Part shown: one piece after another, positions 8,370-19,057 of the stretch
Layout of the letters: each line of letters starts with the position of its first letter
Position numbering within the stretch: position 1 is the first letter of the stretch
NCBI GenBank assembly: GCA_035627955.1
Contig: DASPKU010000012.1
Span: forward strand, 1 to 64,000
DNA length: 64,000 nucleotides
Source of the DNA: Phycisphaerales bacterium
GTDB taxonomy: Bacteria; Planctomycetota; Phycisphaerae; Phycisphaerales; UBA1924
Direction of reading: 5' to 3'
Program-made: the position numbers and the translations under genes
Notes under the pieces: model-generated
Told to the model about the DNA's origin: nothing
Database searches by the model: none
The model's input: only the letters and a program-made list of their open reading frames with translations

Positions 8370-8424
8370 CGCCCAAAGCTATCGGATGGCGGGCAACCGC
8401 CGGCCCAAAACACAGGTTGCTCTC

Positions 8425-8545
8425 TGTCTCCGCCCCGAAGGGGGCGTTGGAGCGTTGCCACGGGTGCAGCGACGCGGCTTCGCGTCGCTGAACCCATGGT
8501 TCGCTCGGGCGATCTCAAGCCGCCCCGTATGGGGCGGAGGAGCTG
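8425..8545. repeat. Composite of three hairpins upstream of murC
   Basis: Three palindromes lie in a row: CGCCCC (8431-8436) with GGGGCG (8441-8446); AGCGACGCG (8468-8476) with CGCGTCGCT (8481-8489), loop GCTT; and CCGCCCC (8520-8526) with GGGGCGG (8531-8537), loop GTAT. They lie between the murC start and the stop of the UVR-motif gene. Either a terminator cluster or another repeat element would fit. Confidence 0.65.
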
Positions 8546-8567
8546 CAGCAGATCAGCGCAGAGCAAG

Positions 8568-9350
8568 TCACCCCTGCGCCGGCGTGTCTTTCAGCTGCTT
8601 GAGTTCATCCCGCAGGATGGCCGCGAGCTCGTAGTTCTCCTGCTCGATGGCCTTGGCCAGCCGCTGGCGGAGCTCGGTCTTCTGGGAGATGGGCAGCTTG
8701 GGAACCAGGGCGTCGCGCATGCCGCGGAGCAGTTCAACCTCGCTGCTCTGGTCGAACATCTGCGGCTTGCCCGAATCGTTGAAGTAGGATCGGAGGGCCT
8801 CCAGCCCCTCATCCAGGGCGTGGATCGCGGCCTTGGGCTCGTTGTCCTTCATCGCCTGGCTGGCAAGGGCCCTTGCCCGCATCATGGTGATGTAGGGGCG
8901 GAACTGCTCCAGGATGGTGCGGTCCTCCTCGGTGGAGGCGTGCTTGGCGCACAGGTCCAGCACCCGCAGGTTGCGGGTGGTGTCGCGTACCACGCGGTCA
9001 AAGTCCTCCAGAACGAGCAGGGCGAGGTACCGCTGGTAGAACTGCGCGGCCTCCTCCCGCAGGGCCCGGCAGTCGTCGGACGTCAGATTCTGCTTATCGG
9101 GCTTGCTCTCAGCCCCCGAATAATCGGGCTCATCCTCGCCCTCGAGCTGCGCCTCGAAGTACTCCAGGAGGCTGGGGTACCCGAACGGACGTTCGCCGTC
9201 CGGACGCCCGTCGGCGAACATTTGGATGATGCCGAGGTCCAGGCGGACCTGCACGCGGGGCTCGCCGTCGTCCCCCACGATCATGCGTGCGTTGATTTGC
9301 CCGGGCTGGAAAGCCCATTCCTGCAAGAGTTTAGAGATGTCCTGGCTCAT
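8568..9350 (-). CDS. UVR-motif protein, UvrB/C-like C-terminus
   Basis: 260 residues. The last 40 (about 215-255) form a UVR motif: LRQRLAKAIEQENYELAAILRDELKQL, here split by nothing and typical of the helical hairpin in UvrB, UvrC and McsA-like proteins. The rest is mostly helical and acidic, and I do not recognise it. There are no zinc-binding cysteines like those in McsA. The UVR motif is a protein-protein contact, so a partner such as UvrB or a protease adaptor is possible but unproven. It is on the same strand as murC, upstream of it, and divergent from the sigma factor gene. Confidence 0.7.
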   Translation of the reverse strand: MSQDISKLLQEWAFQPGQINARMIVGDDGEPRVQVRLDLGIIQMFADGRPDGERPFGYPSLLEYFEAQLEGEDEPDYSGAESKPDKQNLTSDDCRALREEAAQFYQRYLALLVLEDFDRVVRDTTRNLRVLDLCAKHASTEEDRTILEQFRPYITMMRARALASQAMKDNEPKAAIHALDEGLEALRSYFNDSGKPQMFDQSSEVELLRGMRDALVPKLPISQKTELRQRLAKAIEQENYELAAILRDELKQLKDTPAQG

Positions 9351-9696
9351 GGGTTGCCGCCTGCCAATACTTCATCCTGCCAGCTTGGCGACACTCAAAA
9401 TATACGTTCGGACGGGCCGGAAGGGTGCTGGAGGGGGGTGGCGCAGAAAAGTTCGTCGACGAGCAAAAAATTCCGAGTGTGCCTTGCATTTCGCGCAAAC
9501 CGGCACATGTTCATACTGGGGAGAGGTGCGCGAGAGAGATCCTTCAGCCCTTAGGCCCCAGAGTCGATGAAACCCTAGGACGGGGTCATACGGATAGTGG
9601 CTTGCTGCCTGGGCCTGCGTGCCCCTGCGTTTGTGTGCAGAACCGGAGTTCCGACCGGGGCAGTACGGCGAATCTACGCCGGGAAGGGTGGGAGAC
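9351..9696. other. Divergent intergenic region
   Basis: It lies between the UVR-motif gene and the sigma factor gene. On the minus strand TATATT at about 9406-9401 could be a -10 box for the UVR-motif gene, but no fair -35 box is seen. No promoter for the sigma gene stands out. The purine-rich run GGGAAGGGTGGGAG just before 9697 serves as its ribosome binding site. Confidence 0.3.
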
Positions 9697-10641
9697 GTGA
9701 GTCGAGTTTCCGCTGACAAGACAACCACAGGGAGCCGGTCTGTCCAATCGGACCTGTCGCTCTACCTCAAGGAAATCAACCGCTACACGCTGTTGACCGC
9801 CGAGGAGGAGCGCGAGCTTGGCTGGAAGATCATCAACGACAACTGCGCCGCCTCCCGCGAGCGCATGATCCGCTCCAACCTGCGGCTCGTCGTGTCGATC
9901 GCCAAGAACTACGTGAACCGCGGCCTGTCCCTCACCGACCTGATCGAAGAGGGCAACATCGGCCTGCTCCGCGCCGTCGAGGGCTTCGACCCCGCGCAGG
10001 GCGCCCGCTTCTCCACCTACGCCTCTTGGTGGATCAAGCAGGCGATCAAGCGGGCGCTGATGAACGCCACGCAGCCGGTGCACATCCCCGCCTACATGGT
10101 GGAGCTGATCGCGAAGTGGAAGATCGCGTACCGCCGCCTCGAGGCCGAGCTCGGCGCCCCGCCCAGCCTTCAGGACCTCGCCAAGGCGATGGACCTGCCC
10201 CTCAAGAAGGTCCGCATCATCCGCCGCTCCATCCGCGCCTTCCAGTCCGGCGGCAGCACCGCCAAGGACGACAACGGCGACCTCATCAACCTGTCCGAAC
10301 TCGTGGCCGACACGCGCCACGGCACGCCCGACGAGCGCATGTTCCACCATGAGGAGCTCACCCTCCTCAAGAAGCTCCTCGAGTCCATTGACGAGCGCGA
10401 GGCCGCGGTGCTCCGCATGCGGTTCGGCCTCGACGGTTGCGAGCCCCTCACCCTCAAGCAGATCGCCGACGAGATCGGCATCAGCCGCGAGCGCGTCCGC
10501 CAGATCGTGGATGAGGGCCTCACCAAGCTCAACGCCCGCCTGAGCGACGAAAAGCCCAGCCGCTTCTTCCGCCGCATCGACCCGGAGCTCGAGGCCCTGG
10601 TCGAGGCCGCGCACCGCAAGGGCGACGCGGCGGCGAACTGA
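9697..10641 (+). CDS. Sigma-70 family RNA polymerase sigma factor (RpoD/SigA-like)
   Basis: 314 residues from a GTG at 9697, chosen for the GGAAGGG sequence 8 nt upstream; no ATG lies before region 2. Region 1.2 is [20 protein letters not shown]. Region 2 is complete: [48 protein letters not shown]. Region 4 ends with the helix-turn-helix [20 protein letters not shown]. Region 1.1 is absent, so it is either a short primary sigma or a group 2 factor. It stands alone and ends at a strong terminator. Confidence 0.93.
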   Translation: MSRVSADKTTTGSRSVQSDLSLYLKEINRYTLLTAEEERELGWKIINDNCAASRERMIRSNLRLVVSIAKNYVNRGLSLTDLIEEGNIGLLRAVEGFDPAQGARFSTYASWWIKQAIKRALMNATQPVHIPAYMVELIAKWKIAYRRLEAELGAPPSLQDLAKAMDLPLKKVRIIRRSIRAFQSGGSTAKDDNGDLINLSELVADTRHGTPDERMFHHEELTLLKKLLESIDEREAAVLRMRFGLDGCEPLTLKQIADEIGISRERVRQIVDEGLTKLNARLSDEKPSRFFRRIDPELEALVEAAHRKGDAAAN

Positions 10642-10665
10642 GCCGCGCGACAACAGTGATACACG

Positions 10666-10693
10666 AAGGCCGGCGCGTTGCGCCGGCCTTTTT
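10666..10693 (+). terminator. Rho-independent terminator of the sigma factor gene
   Basis: A perfect 9-bp stem, GGCCGGCGC (10668-10676) with GCGCCGGCC (10680-10688), a three-base loop and then TTTTT. It lies 25 bp after the stop codon. Confidence 0.9.
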
Positions 10694-10695
10694 CG

Positions 10696-10729
10696 CATAG
10701 GTCCTATGAGTCCTCTCGGTCCTATGGGG
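10696..10729. repeat. Short-word repeat (GGTCCTAT)
   Basis: ATAGGTCCTATGAGTCCTC is followed by GGTCCTATGGGG. The reverse complement uses the same words (TAGGACC, CATAGGACC) as the spacer at 40663-40704. It lies between the terminator and the next gene. Confidence 0.5.
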
Positions 10730-10772
10730 CTGCGCTACGCACCTATCATCCTCCCCTTCACGGAGTTGCCCC

Positions 10773-11894
10773 ATGCGCGCCATCGTCACCGGCCAGGTTG
10801 GAATGGACAAGAAGCCGTACCTCGATGGCGCGGCCCGCTTCGCCGGCGAGCAGGGCGATCCCATCAGCATCTACCACGTCGGCGACATGATGTACCGCGA
10901 GGCCCGGGACGTGCGCCCCGGCCGCATCCTCGACCTGCCGCTGTCGCGCCTCGACTCCCTCCGCCGGGCCGCGTTCAAGGACATCATCGCTGACAGCCGC
11001 GACCAGAAGAACCTGATGGTGAACACGCACGCCACCTTCCGCTGGCGGCACGGCCTGTTCTCCGCCTTCGACTACGACCAGATCGCCAAGCTCAACCCGG
11101 ACCTCTTCATCTGCCTGGTGGACAACATCGAGGTCGTGCACCACCGCCTGCACAACGAGCATGAGATCGACGCCACGCTCAAGGACTGCATGGTGTGGCG
11201 GGAGGAGGAGATCCTCGCCACTGAGCTGATGTCCAAGGCGATCCCGAGCTCCAAGTTCTACATCCTTTCCCGCGGCCGGCACCAGCCCACTGTGAAGCAG
11301 CTGTTCCGCCTCATCTGCCGCCCTGGGATGCGGAAGGTGTACCCCAGCTTCCCGATGTCGCACGTCGTGGACATGCCCGACGTGCTCGCCGAGATCGACG
11401 CGTTCCGCGCCGCCCTCGCCCAGCACTTCATCACCTTCGACCCCGGCGATGTGGACGAGAAGCTCCTGCTGGAGCGGTCGATGGCCGCGGCCCGCGAGGG
11501 CAAGGAGTTCCTGGAGGTTGCCCCGCACACCTTTGGCGGTGCCAAGACCGCCGCCCCCATCAAGGTCCGCATCCGCGAGGTGCTGGACATCGCCGGCGAC
11601 ATCGACGGCCAGATCTACATGCGCGACTTCAAGCTCGTGGACCAGTCGGACATGATCGTGAGCTACATCCCCGAGCTGCCCGGCGGCATCCCGGGCCTGT
11701 CAAGCGGCGTCGAGCGCGAGCTCCACCACGCGTGGGAGCACACGAAAGAGGTCTTCGTGGTGTGGAAGCCCAAGAAGAGTCCCTCGCCCTTCATCACCGA
11801 GACCGCGACCAAGATCTTCGCGAGCGTCGATGAGGCGATGCGGTACTTCGAGGCGAACGGGTACTTTGGTGAGAAGAACCTCTTCGGGAACTGA
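10773..11894 (+). CDS. Archaeal-adenylate-kinase-like domain fused to deoxyribosyltransferase-like domain
   Basis: 373 residues. The N-terminal part follows the layout of archaeal-type adenylate kinase: a strand and loop VTGQVGMDKK at about 5-14, YHVGDMMYREA, then VNTHATFRW and LNPDLFICLVDNIEVVHHRL. The phosphate loop is altered, since archaeal kinases read roughly GxPGxGKT and the third Gly and the Thr are not kept here. The C-terminal part (about 290-373) has SDMIVSYIPEL, SSGVERELHHAW and KEVFVVWKP, like nucleoside 2-deoxyribosyltransferase-fold proteins. A nucleotide-handling role is inferred; the reaction is unknown. Confidence 0.6.
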   Translation: MRAIVTGQVGMDKKPYLDGAARFAGEQGDPISIYHVGDMMYREARDVRPGRILDLPLSRLDSLRRAAFKDIIADSRDQKNLMVNTHATFRWRHGLFSAFDYDQIAKLNPDLFICLVDNIEVVHHRLHNEHEIDATLKDCMVWREEEILATELMSKAIPSSKFYILSRGRHQPTVKQLFRLICRPGMRKVYPSFPMSHVVDMPDVLAEIDAFRAALAQHFITFDPGDVDEKLLLERSMAAAREGKEFLEVAPHTFGGAKTAAPIKVRIREVLDIAGDIDGQIYMRDFKLVDQSDMIVSYIPELPGGIPGLSSGVERELHHAWEHTKEVFVVWKPKKSPSPFITETATKIFASVDEAMRYFEANGYFGEKNLFGN

Positions 11895-11906
11895 AAGACG
11901 AAGACC

Positions 11907-12031
11907 AAACACGGAGGCACGGAGTACAGGGAGGCGGAGTTGGTGAAAGGACGGGAGGCGGATGAGAGGCCACGGCCTTCTTGACCCTTGATTCCAGTTC
12001 CCACCTCAGTGCTCTCCGTACCTCCGTGTTT
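11907..12031. repeat. Long inverted repeat (ACGGAGG family), copy 2
   Basis: The left arm AAACACGGAGGCACGGAG starts at 11907. The right arm CTCTCCGTACCTCCGTGTTT ends at 12031. The design matches 6698-6834, with about 85 bp of unrelated spacer. It lies 12 bp after the preceding stop codon. Confidence 0.8.
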
Positions 12032-12079
12032 GGTACCCCGCCCCTGAAAGGCGCGACGGGGAATACCGAAAGCAGTGGC

Positions 12080-12460
12080 GTGGAGACCTACCCCCCACAA
12101 GCCGACCCCCTGCACGACCCGCACGCCGCGGAGTGGGAGCGGACGTGGGCGGTCTTCATGCACCTCACGGCGTTCATCCTGCCGGTGTTCTGGATCCCGG
12201 TGATCCCCGCCCTCATCATGTGGCGGGTGCGGCACAAGGAGTCGCCGTTCGTGGACGACCACGGGCGCGAGATCGTCAATTTTCACCTGTCGATGCTCGT
12301 TTACGGAGTGATCGCCCTGCTGCTCACGGTCATCTGCATCGGCGAGGTGCTGATCGTGGGCCTGTACCTGCTCGGCTACATCGCGGCCATCTTCGGCGCG
12401 CTCTCCGCCGGCAAGGGCCGCTACTTCCGCTACCCCATGTGCCTGCGGTTCCTGCATTAG
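12080..12460 (+). CDS. DUF4870 family membrane protein
   Basis: About 126 residues from a GTG at 12080. An upstream in-frame ATG (11981) lies inside the inverted repeat and is unlikely to be used. The core matches DUF4870: AVFMHLTAFILPVFWIPVIPALIMW, then KESPFVDDHGREIVNFHLSML, then a second hydrophobic hairpin ending in the family's typical GKGRYFRYP. It is an integral membrane protein with three or four segments and no known activity. The start is uncertain. Confidence 0.85.
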   Translation: METYPPQADPLHDPHAAEWERTWAVFMHLTAFILPVFWIPVIPALIMWRVRHKESPFVDDHGREIVNFHLSMLVYGVIALLLTVICIGEVLIVGLYLLGYIAAIFGALSAGKGRYFRYPMCLRFLH

Positions 12461-12559
12461 CCTGGCGGTGCGCGGGGTGATTCACCACACGGCAGCCCGC
12501 ATAGGGGCCAAACACCCCAAGACGCATCACCGCTTCCCACCGTCTAAACTCTGGGCCTG

Positions 12560-13327
12560 ATGCCGCTGCTCCAGACCCAGAAACTGCACAAGACGTACAA
12601 CGGGCGGGTCGTCGTCGACGACGTGGGCTTCTCGGTGGAGCGTGCCGAGGTGGTCGGGCTGCTGGGCCGCAACGGCGCGGGCAAGACGACCAGTTTCCGC
12701 ATGACCATCGGCATGATCGACCCTGACCCGGGCTCCGGCAGCCGCGTGTTCTTCGATGGCCAGGACGTCACCGACCTGCCGATGTACCGGCGTGCCCGCC
12801 TGGGCATGGGCTACCTCTCGCAGGAGCCAAGCATCTTCGGCCGCCTCACCTGCGAGGAGAACCTGCTCGCGATCCTCGAGACGCTGAAGCTGCCGCGGGC
12901 CGAGCGCAAGCACCGCGCCGCGGCCCTGCTCGACCAGTTCGGCCTGCTCAAGAAAGCCAACGAGCCCGCCCGCACGTGCTCGGGCGGCGAGCGCCGCAAG
13001 CTCGAGATCGCCCGCGCCCTCGTGACCGAGCCCAAGCTCATCCTCCTCGACGAGCCCTTCAGCGGCGTCGACCCCATCGCGGTCGAGGACCTCCAGGCCG
13101 AGATCCGCCGCCTCGCGGACCGCAATATCGCGTTCCTGATCACCGACCACAACGTGCAGCAGACGCTGCGCGTGTGCGACCGCGCGTGCATCATCCTCGA
13201 GGGCCGCAAGATCGCGGAGGGCACGCCGCGCGACGTGATCAACGACCCCATCGTCAAGCGGGCCTACCTGGGCAACCTGTTCCGTGGCGACGAGTTCGAC
13301 GATGTAGTTGTCGGCGCCGCACGGTGA
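12560..13327 (+). CDS. lptB: LPS-export type ABC transporter ATP-binding protein LptB
   Basis: 255 residues. LptB powers transfer of lipopolysaccharide to the outer membrane with LptF, LptG and LptC. Walker A is GLLGRNGAGKTT (about 34-45). The family-specific Q-loop is YLSQEPSIFGRLTCEENL. The signature is CSGGERRK, with Cys where most have Leu. Walker B is LILLDEPFSGVDPIAV and the switch is ITDHNVQQTL. These long stretches are diagnostic of LptB rather than other ABC proteins. No other lpt gene is adjacent. It ends 25 bp from a convergent gene. Confidence 0.93.
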   Translation: MPLLQTQKLHKTYNGRVVVDDVGFSVERAEVVGLLGRNGAGKTTSFRMTIGMIDPDPGSGSRVFFDGQDVTDLPMYRRARLGMGYLSQEPSIFGRLTCEENLLAILETLKLPRAERKHRAAALLDQFGLLKKANEPARTCSGGERRKLEIARALVTEPKLILLDEPFSGVDPIAVEDLQAEIRRLADRNIAFLITDHNVQQTLRVCDRACIILEGRKIAEGTPRDVINDPIVKRAYLGNLFRGDEFDDVVVGAAR

Positions 13328-13351
13328 GTGCCCGAGTCAGACTCGTTGTTT

Positions 13352-14377
13352 TCACTTCGGCGAAGTTTCTGACAGAATCGCTGCTTCAGCGGCAGGCGTA
13401 TCCACCGTGATGTGGTCGGCTTTGCCGCCGCTCACGACAACCTTCGGGATAGACGACTTACACAGGTCCTCGCCAGCAGCGCACCGCTCGAATAGTCGAA
13501 CCTGCGCCCGTGTGGCCATGAAGGCTCCGGGCACAACGTAGAAGGTGCCTTCCGGCAGGCTCGGCGATTTGCCATCGCCGGTTACCTCAATCGCATCCCC
13601 GGGCACCAGGTCCAGAAACGACTGTACAAGAGAACCATCAGACTTGACGAACGAGATTCCACGGAGCCGCGTTTCAGCGAGTCCTTTGCCTGTGAAGTTG
13701 GTAAGAGTGATGGGAACTTGAGCGGACTCTTTCCAAGTCGGCACCTGAAACACGCCGAGATTCGTGTCCTTCTGGATCGGCGGAGTCACGATTGGAACCG
13801 CCGCGGAGTTGCCGCACAGTGCAAACAGCACCGTCCGCTCGTTAGGCCTAATGCAGCCGATGGTCCACGAACCATTGACCGGCCGCTTGGCTTGCACTGT
13901 CAACGGGAGCTGGCGGCCAACCACCCCACCGTGCTGTACAGGAGTACCGGCGTCCTCAACCTTGAACGTAACCTTGAGCGCGGGCTGAACAACGATGCGG
14001 AGCGAACCACGCTCACTCCCCTGCGGCACGCTTGTGGCATATGCCTTTTCAAACGTATGAGCCTCGATCAGGGCAGCACCTGCAGCTTTCCTTTCGCGGT
14101 ACTCGCTGTACTTCTCGCCCCTTCGCGCCGGCCCTACCAATGTCGCGATATCAACTTTTACATCTGTCGCGGGTGCCAAGAGGTTGAAATTGGCGGTTCC
14201 ATCCGCGTCGGTCTCCGCGAACGCATTTGTCGAATCGACTTTAGCCATGAGCGGTACCCGTGCAACTGGCGTACCGCTCGCGTCCACAACTCTCACATCA
14301 ACGGTGATGTGCCGCGGGTCAGCAGGTGCCTGATGCCACAACCCGCTTGTGAGGACGACAGCCGCAAGGAGGTTCAT
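13352..14377 (-). CDS. Secreted protein with Ig-like/carboxypeptidase-regulatory-like domain
   Basis: 341 residues with a short signal peptide (MNLLAAVVLTSGLWHQA). Residues about 22-75 (HITVDVRVVDASGTPVARVPL, then TDADGTANF) look like a carboxypeptidase-regulatory or Big-type beta-sandwich. The remainder is beta-rich and unrecognised, with four or five cysteines that could form disulphides. Base composition differs from its neighbours: two hand-counted 60-nt lines give 60% GC, against about 73% for a line in the next gene. It may be a recently acquired or weakly expressed gene. Confidence 0.65.
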   Translation of the reverse strand: MNLLAAVVLTSGLWHQAPADPRHITVDVRVVDASGTPVARVPLMAKVDSTNAFAETDADGTANFNLLAPATDVKVDIATLVGPARRGEKYSEYRERKAAGAALIEAHTFEKAYATSVPQGSERGSLRIVVQPALKVTFKVEDAGTPVQHGGVVGRQLPLTVQAKRPVNGSWTIGCIRPNERTVLFALCGNSAAVPIVTPPIQKDTNLGVFQVPTWKESAQVPITLTNFTGKGLAETRLRGISFVKSDGSLVQSFLDLVPGDAIEVTGDGKSPSLPEGTFYVVPGAFMATRAQVRLFERCAAGEDLCKSSIPKVVVSGGKADHITVDTPAAEAAILSETSPK

Positions 14378-14390
14378 GACACGAATCCTT

Positions 14391-16139
14391 TCACTGAAAC
14401 TCGTACAACCGCGGCCCCGTATCGGCCCCCGCCATCCGGTCCTTCACCTTCAGCAGCACTTCCTTGCCCATCGCCTCCGCGGTGGCCATCTCTTCCACCA
14501 CCGCGTGATCAGCCCCGAGCTGCATCGCCATCAGGCCTTTGCTCAGTGCGTTGGCGCGGGCCGCGAGGAACACGTCCTTCTTGAGCATCCGCACCGTGCG
14601 GCAGGCCCGCAGCATGGCTTCCTCATCGGGCATCGTCAGCACAACGGCGTCGGCATGCTCGATGCCGGCCGAGTGCAGCACCTCGGGGTTGCTGGCGTCG
14701 CCATAGACGATCTTGCGACCCAGCAGCACCTGCCGCTGCACGGTGTTGGGGTTGAGCTCCACCACTGTGATGTCCACGCCTTCCGGCTGCAGCGCATCGG
14801 CCACAGCCCGCCCCACCGGCCCGAATCCCGCGATGATGACCTTGAACTTGTCCCCCTGGGCGTCGGCCACACCGTCAACGGCCGCGGGCTCCTCCCGCAG
14901 CATCGAACGCTGCACCCAGGGCGCATTTCGGACGGACTCAAGGCGCGGAGCCACCCGCCGCCCGAGCGCCGCGATGAGCGGTGACCACAGGATCGAGAAC
15001 GCGACCACCGCGACCGCCTGCGCGACGTACTCCTCCGTGAACAAGCCCTCCTGACGCCCCTTCGCCAGGATGATGAGCGTGAACTCGCCCGCCGCTACGA
15101 GGGTGACCGCCGCGAGCACGCCCACCCGCAGCGACGCGCCCAGCGCCCACGATGCCAGCGGTATCCCGACCAGCCGCACGAACGCGAGCCCCAGCAGCCC
15201 CAGCAGCACGACCCACCACGAGCTCGCGACGTCCCGCAGCGGCACCGCGAGACCGACCGCGGTGAAGAACACGGCCAGGAACAGGTCGCGCATCGGGATC
15301 AGCTGCCCCGAGACCTGGAACCGGAAGGGCGTGCTCGCCAGCATGAAGCCGCCCAGGAACGCGCCCATCTCCGGGCTGAAACCCAGCCACGCGGTGTACA
15401 TCGCGCCCGCGAGGGCCATGGCCGCGGAGACCACGATCATGACCTCGCCGCCATAGCGGCTTGCCTCCCGCAAAATCTTCGGGAGCACGAAGCGCCCAAA
15501 CAGCAGGAGCAGGGCGATGCCAGCGACCGCGATGCCGCCCGCGCGGAGCGCCTGCAGCGGCGTCGTCTCCTCCTGGTTCACAGCAGTGCCGTTCCACAGC
15601 GCCAGGAAGGGGATCACCGCAAGGGCGACCACGGCGAGCAGGTCCTGGAACAGGCACATGCCGAATGCCAGCCGCCCGTAGGTCGTGTGCAGTTCCCGCC
15701 GCTGCTCCATCATGCGGATTGGCGCCGCCGTGGCCGTAAACCCCATCGCAAGGGCGATCCCGAGCGCCACCGGCACGCTGCCGACGAAGAGGTAGGCCAG
15801 GCCCCAGGCGAGGAGCACCATGATGGCGGTGGCCAGCGTCGTGCCGCCCACGATCGAGAACAGCCCCTTCTTGACCCTGGCCATGTCGAGCTCAAGGCCG
15901 AGGATGAACAGCAGGAGGATGGTCGAAAGGTGGCCGATCTCCTCGACGCGCCCAGCCGTGCGGATGATCTGGAACGCGTGCGGCCCTATGAGCGCGCCGG
16001 CGATGATGTACCCGGGGATCGAGGGCAGCCGAAAACGGTTGAACGCGAGCGCCACCAGCGCCGCCATCGCCAGGACCACAACGAGGTCCAGAGCGAAGTT
16101 GCGTTCCGCGGCGGTTTCGGCGAGCAGTGCAATCAGCAT
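14391..16139 (-). CDS. CPA2 cation:proton antiporter with TrkA-N domain (Kef/YbaL type)
   Basis: 582 residues. Residues 15-400 form about twelve membrane segments of the Na/H exchanger fold, with RLPSIPGYIIAGALIGPH and LLLFILGLELDMARVKKGL, typical of KefB/KefC/YbaL. The C-terminal part (about 430-545) is a TrkA-N Rossmann domain: VIIAGFGPVGRAVADAL, then VVELNPNTV and VYGDASNPEVL. The family moves K+ or Na+ in exchange for H+ under nucleotide or redox control. It ends close to the convergent lower-GC gene and follows mnmG on the same strand. Confidence 0.92.
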   Translation of the reverse strand: MLIALLAETAAERNFALDLVVVLAMAALVALAFNRFRLPSIPGYIIAGALIGPHAFQIIRTAGRVEEIGHLSTILLLFILGLELDMARVKKGLFSIVGGTTLATAIMVLLAWGLAYLFVGSVPVALGIALAMGFTATAAPIRMMEQRRELHTTYGRLAFGMCLFQDLLAVVALAVIPFLALWNGTAVNQEETTPLQALRAGGIAVAGIALLLLFGRFVLPKILREASRYGGEVMIVVSAAMALAGAMYTAWLGFSPEMGAFLGGFMLASTPFRFQVSGQLIPMRDLFLAVFFTAVGLAVPLRDVASSWWVVLLGLLGLAFVRLVGIPLASWALGASLRVGVLAAVTLVAAGEFTLIILAKGRQEGLFTEEYVAQAVAVVAFSILWSPLIAALGRRVAPRLESVRNAPWVQRSMLREEPAAVDGVADAQGDKFKVIIAGFGPVGRAVADALQPEGVDITVVELNPNTVQRQVLLGRKIVYGDASNPEVLHSAGIEHADAVVLTMPDEEAMLRACRTVRMLKKDVFLAARANALSKGLMAMQLGADHAVVEEMATAEAMGKEVLLKVKDRMAGADTGPRLYEFQ

Positions 16140-16154
16140 CGGCGTCTCAATGGC

Positions 16155-18140
<1,986 letters not shown>

Positions 18141-18148
18141 GCCCAATC

Positions 18149-19057
18149 TTACGGGACGCCCCGGCTCAGAAACTCCACCGCATCCCGCACCACCAGCCGC
18201 TGCGCGTTCGCGAACAACTGGACCAGGGGAGCGGGGTCGCCTTTGCGTGCCGTGGACACGCAATGCAGGTACGTGGGGTGGGCCGTGGGCGGGAGCATCA
18301 GGGGGAAGCCCCCGGCGCGGATCATCACCGCCGAGGCCAGGGTCCGCGCCAGCCGCCCGTTGCCGTCATAGAAGGGATGGATCACGCCGAGCGCGTGCAG
18401 CACCCACGCCGCACGCACCAGCGCCGGCACCCCCGCGGCCCTCGCCGCGGCATTCGCCCGTATGGCCTCCGCAATCGACGGCAGAACCCGGTCAACGGGC
18501 GCCGTGTCCTTCCGCACGCCCTCCCCGTCGATGACCAGCACCATGTGCCGCCGCCACTTGCCGCGGCTGTCACGGAGCACCTCGGGGTCCTGCACCATGC
18601 CAGGCACCGCGGGCGGACGCAGCGTGGGGCAGAGCAGCGCGTGCAGCTGCGCCACCTCGGCGGGCGCGATGTCCACCCCTTGCTTGATCACGCCGACCAG
18701 CAGGTCGGCGCTCTGCCGACGCCCGGCCTCTGTCGGCCACTTCGAAAGATCGGTGCTCACCTCCGCCGAAGCCGCGACTGCGGCGTCGATCCCGATCTCC
18801 AGCATCATCGCGATGTGCGACCGCCCGCTCACCTGGATCGGGCGCACCAGCAGCCCGCGCGAGGCCCAGTGCTCAACCAGCGTGCGCATGGCCGCGTCGA
18901 GCCGCCCCGCTTCGGACAGGGCCGTGCGGAGTGCAAGCCACGCCGCCCGCAGGCCGCCGGTGTCCTCCGGCAGCTGCCACCGCGCGTCCAGCGGCAGCGG
19001 TGGGATGTACCGGAGGTACTCCGAGCCATCCGGCAGCCTGCCGACCGGGTCAGTCAT
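18149..19057 (-). CDS. Fic domain protein (probable AMP-transferase)
   Basis: 302 residues from the ATG at 19057. The Fic core is clear: AAWVLHALGVIHPFYDGNGRLARTLASAVMI, with catalytic His and the GNGRxxR phosphate loop in standard spacing (HPFxDGNGRLAR). The N-terminal 200 residues are helical, with SGRSHIAMMLEIGIDAA. I see no obvious (S/T)xxxE(G/N) inhibitory helix, so regulation is unclear. Fic enzymes usually transfer AMP from ATP to hydroxyl side chains of target proteins. It sits 8 bp upstream of mnmG on the same strand and may be co-transcribed with it. It is divergent from the amidohydrolase. Confidence 0.85.
   Translation of the reverse strand: MTDPVGRLPDGSEYLRYIPPLPLDARWQLPEDTGGLRAAWLALRTALSEAGRLDAAMRTLVEHWASRGLLVRPIQVSGRSHIAMMLEIGIDAAVAASAEVSTDLSKWPTEAGRRQSADLLVGVIKQGVDIAPAEVAQLHALLCPTLRPPAVPGMVQDPEVLRDSRGKWRRHMVLVIDGEGVRKDTAPVDRVLPSIAEAIRANAAARAAGVPALVRAAWVLHALGVIHPFYDGNGRLARTLASAVMIRAGGFPLMLPPTAHPTYLHCVSTARKGDPAPLVQLFANAQRLVVRDAVEFLSRGVP

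Noticed and set aside
6966-9554. An 862-codon open frame on the plus strand opposite murC and the UVR-motif gene
   Set aside because: It is antisense to genes with clear motifs, is rich in His, Arg and Ala as expected of a mirror frame in GC-rich DNA, and shows no domain.
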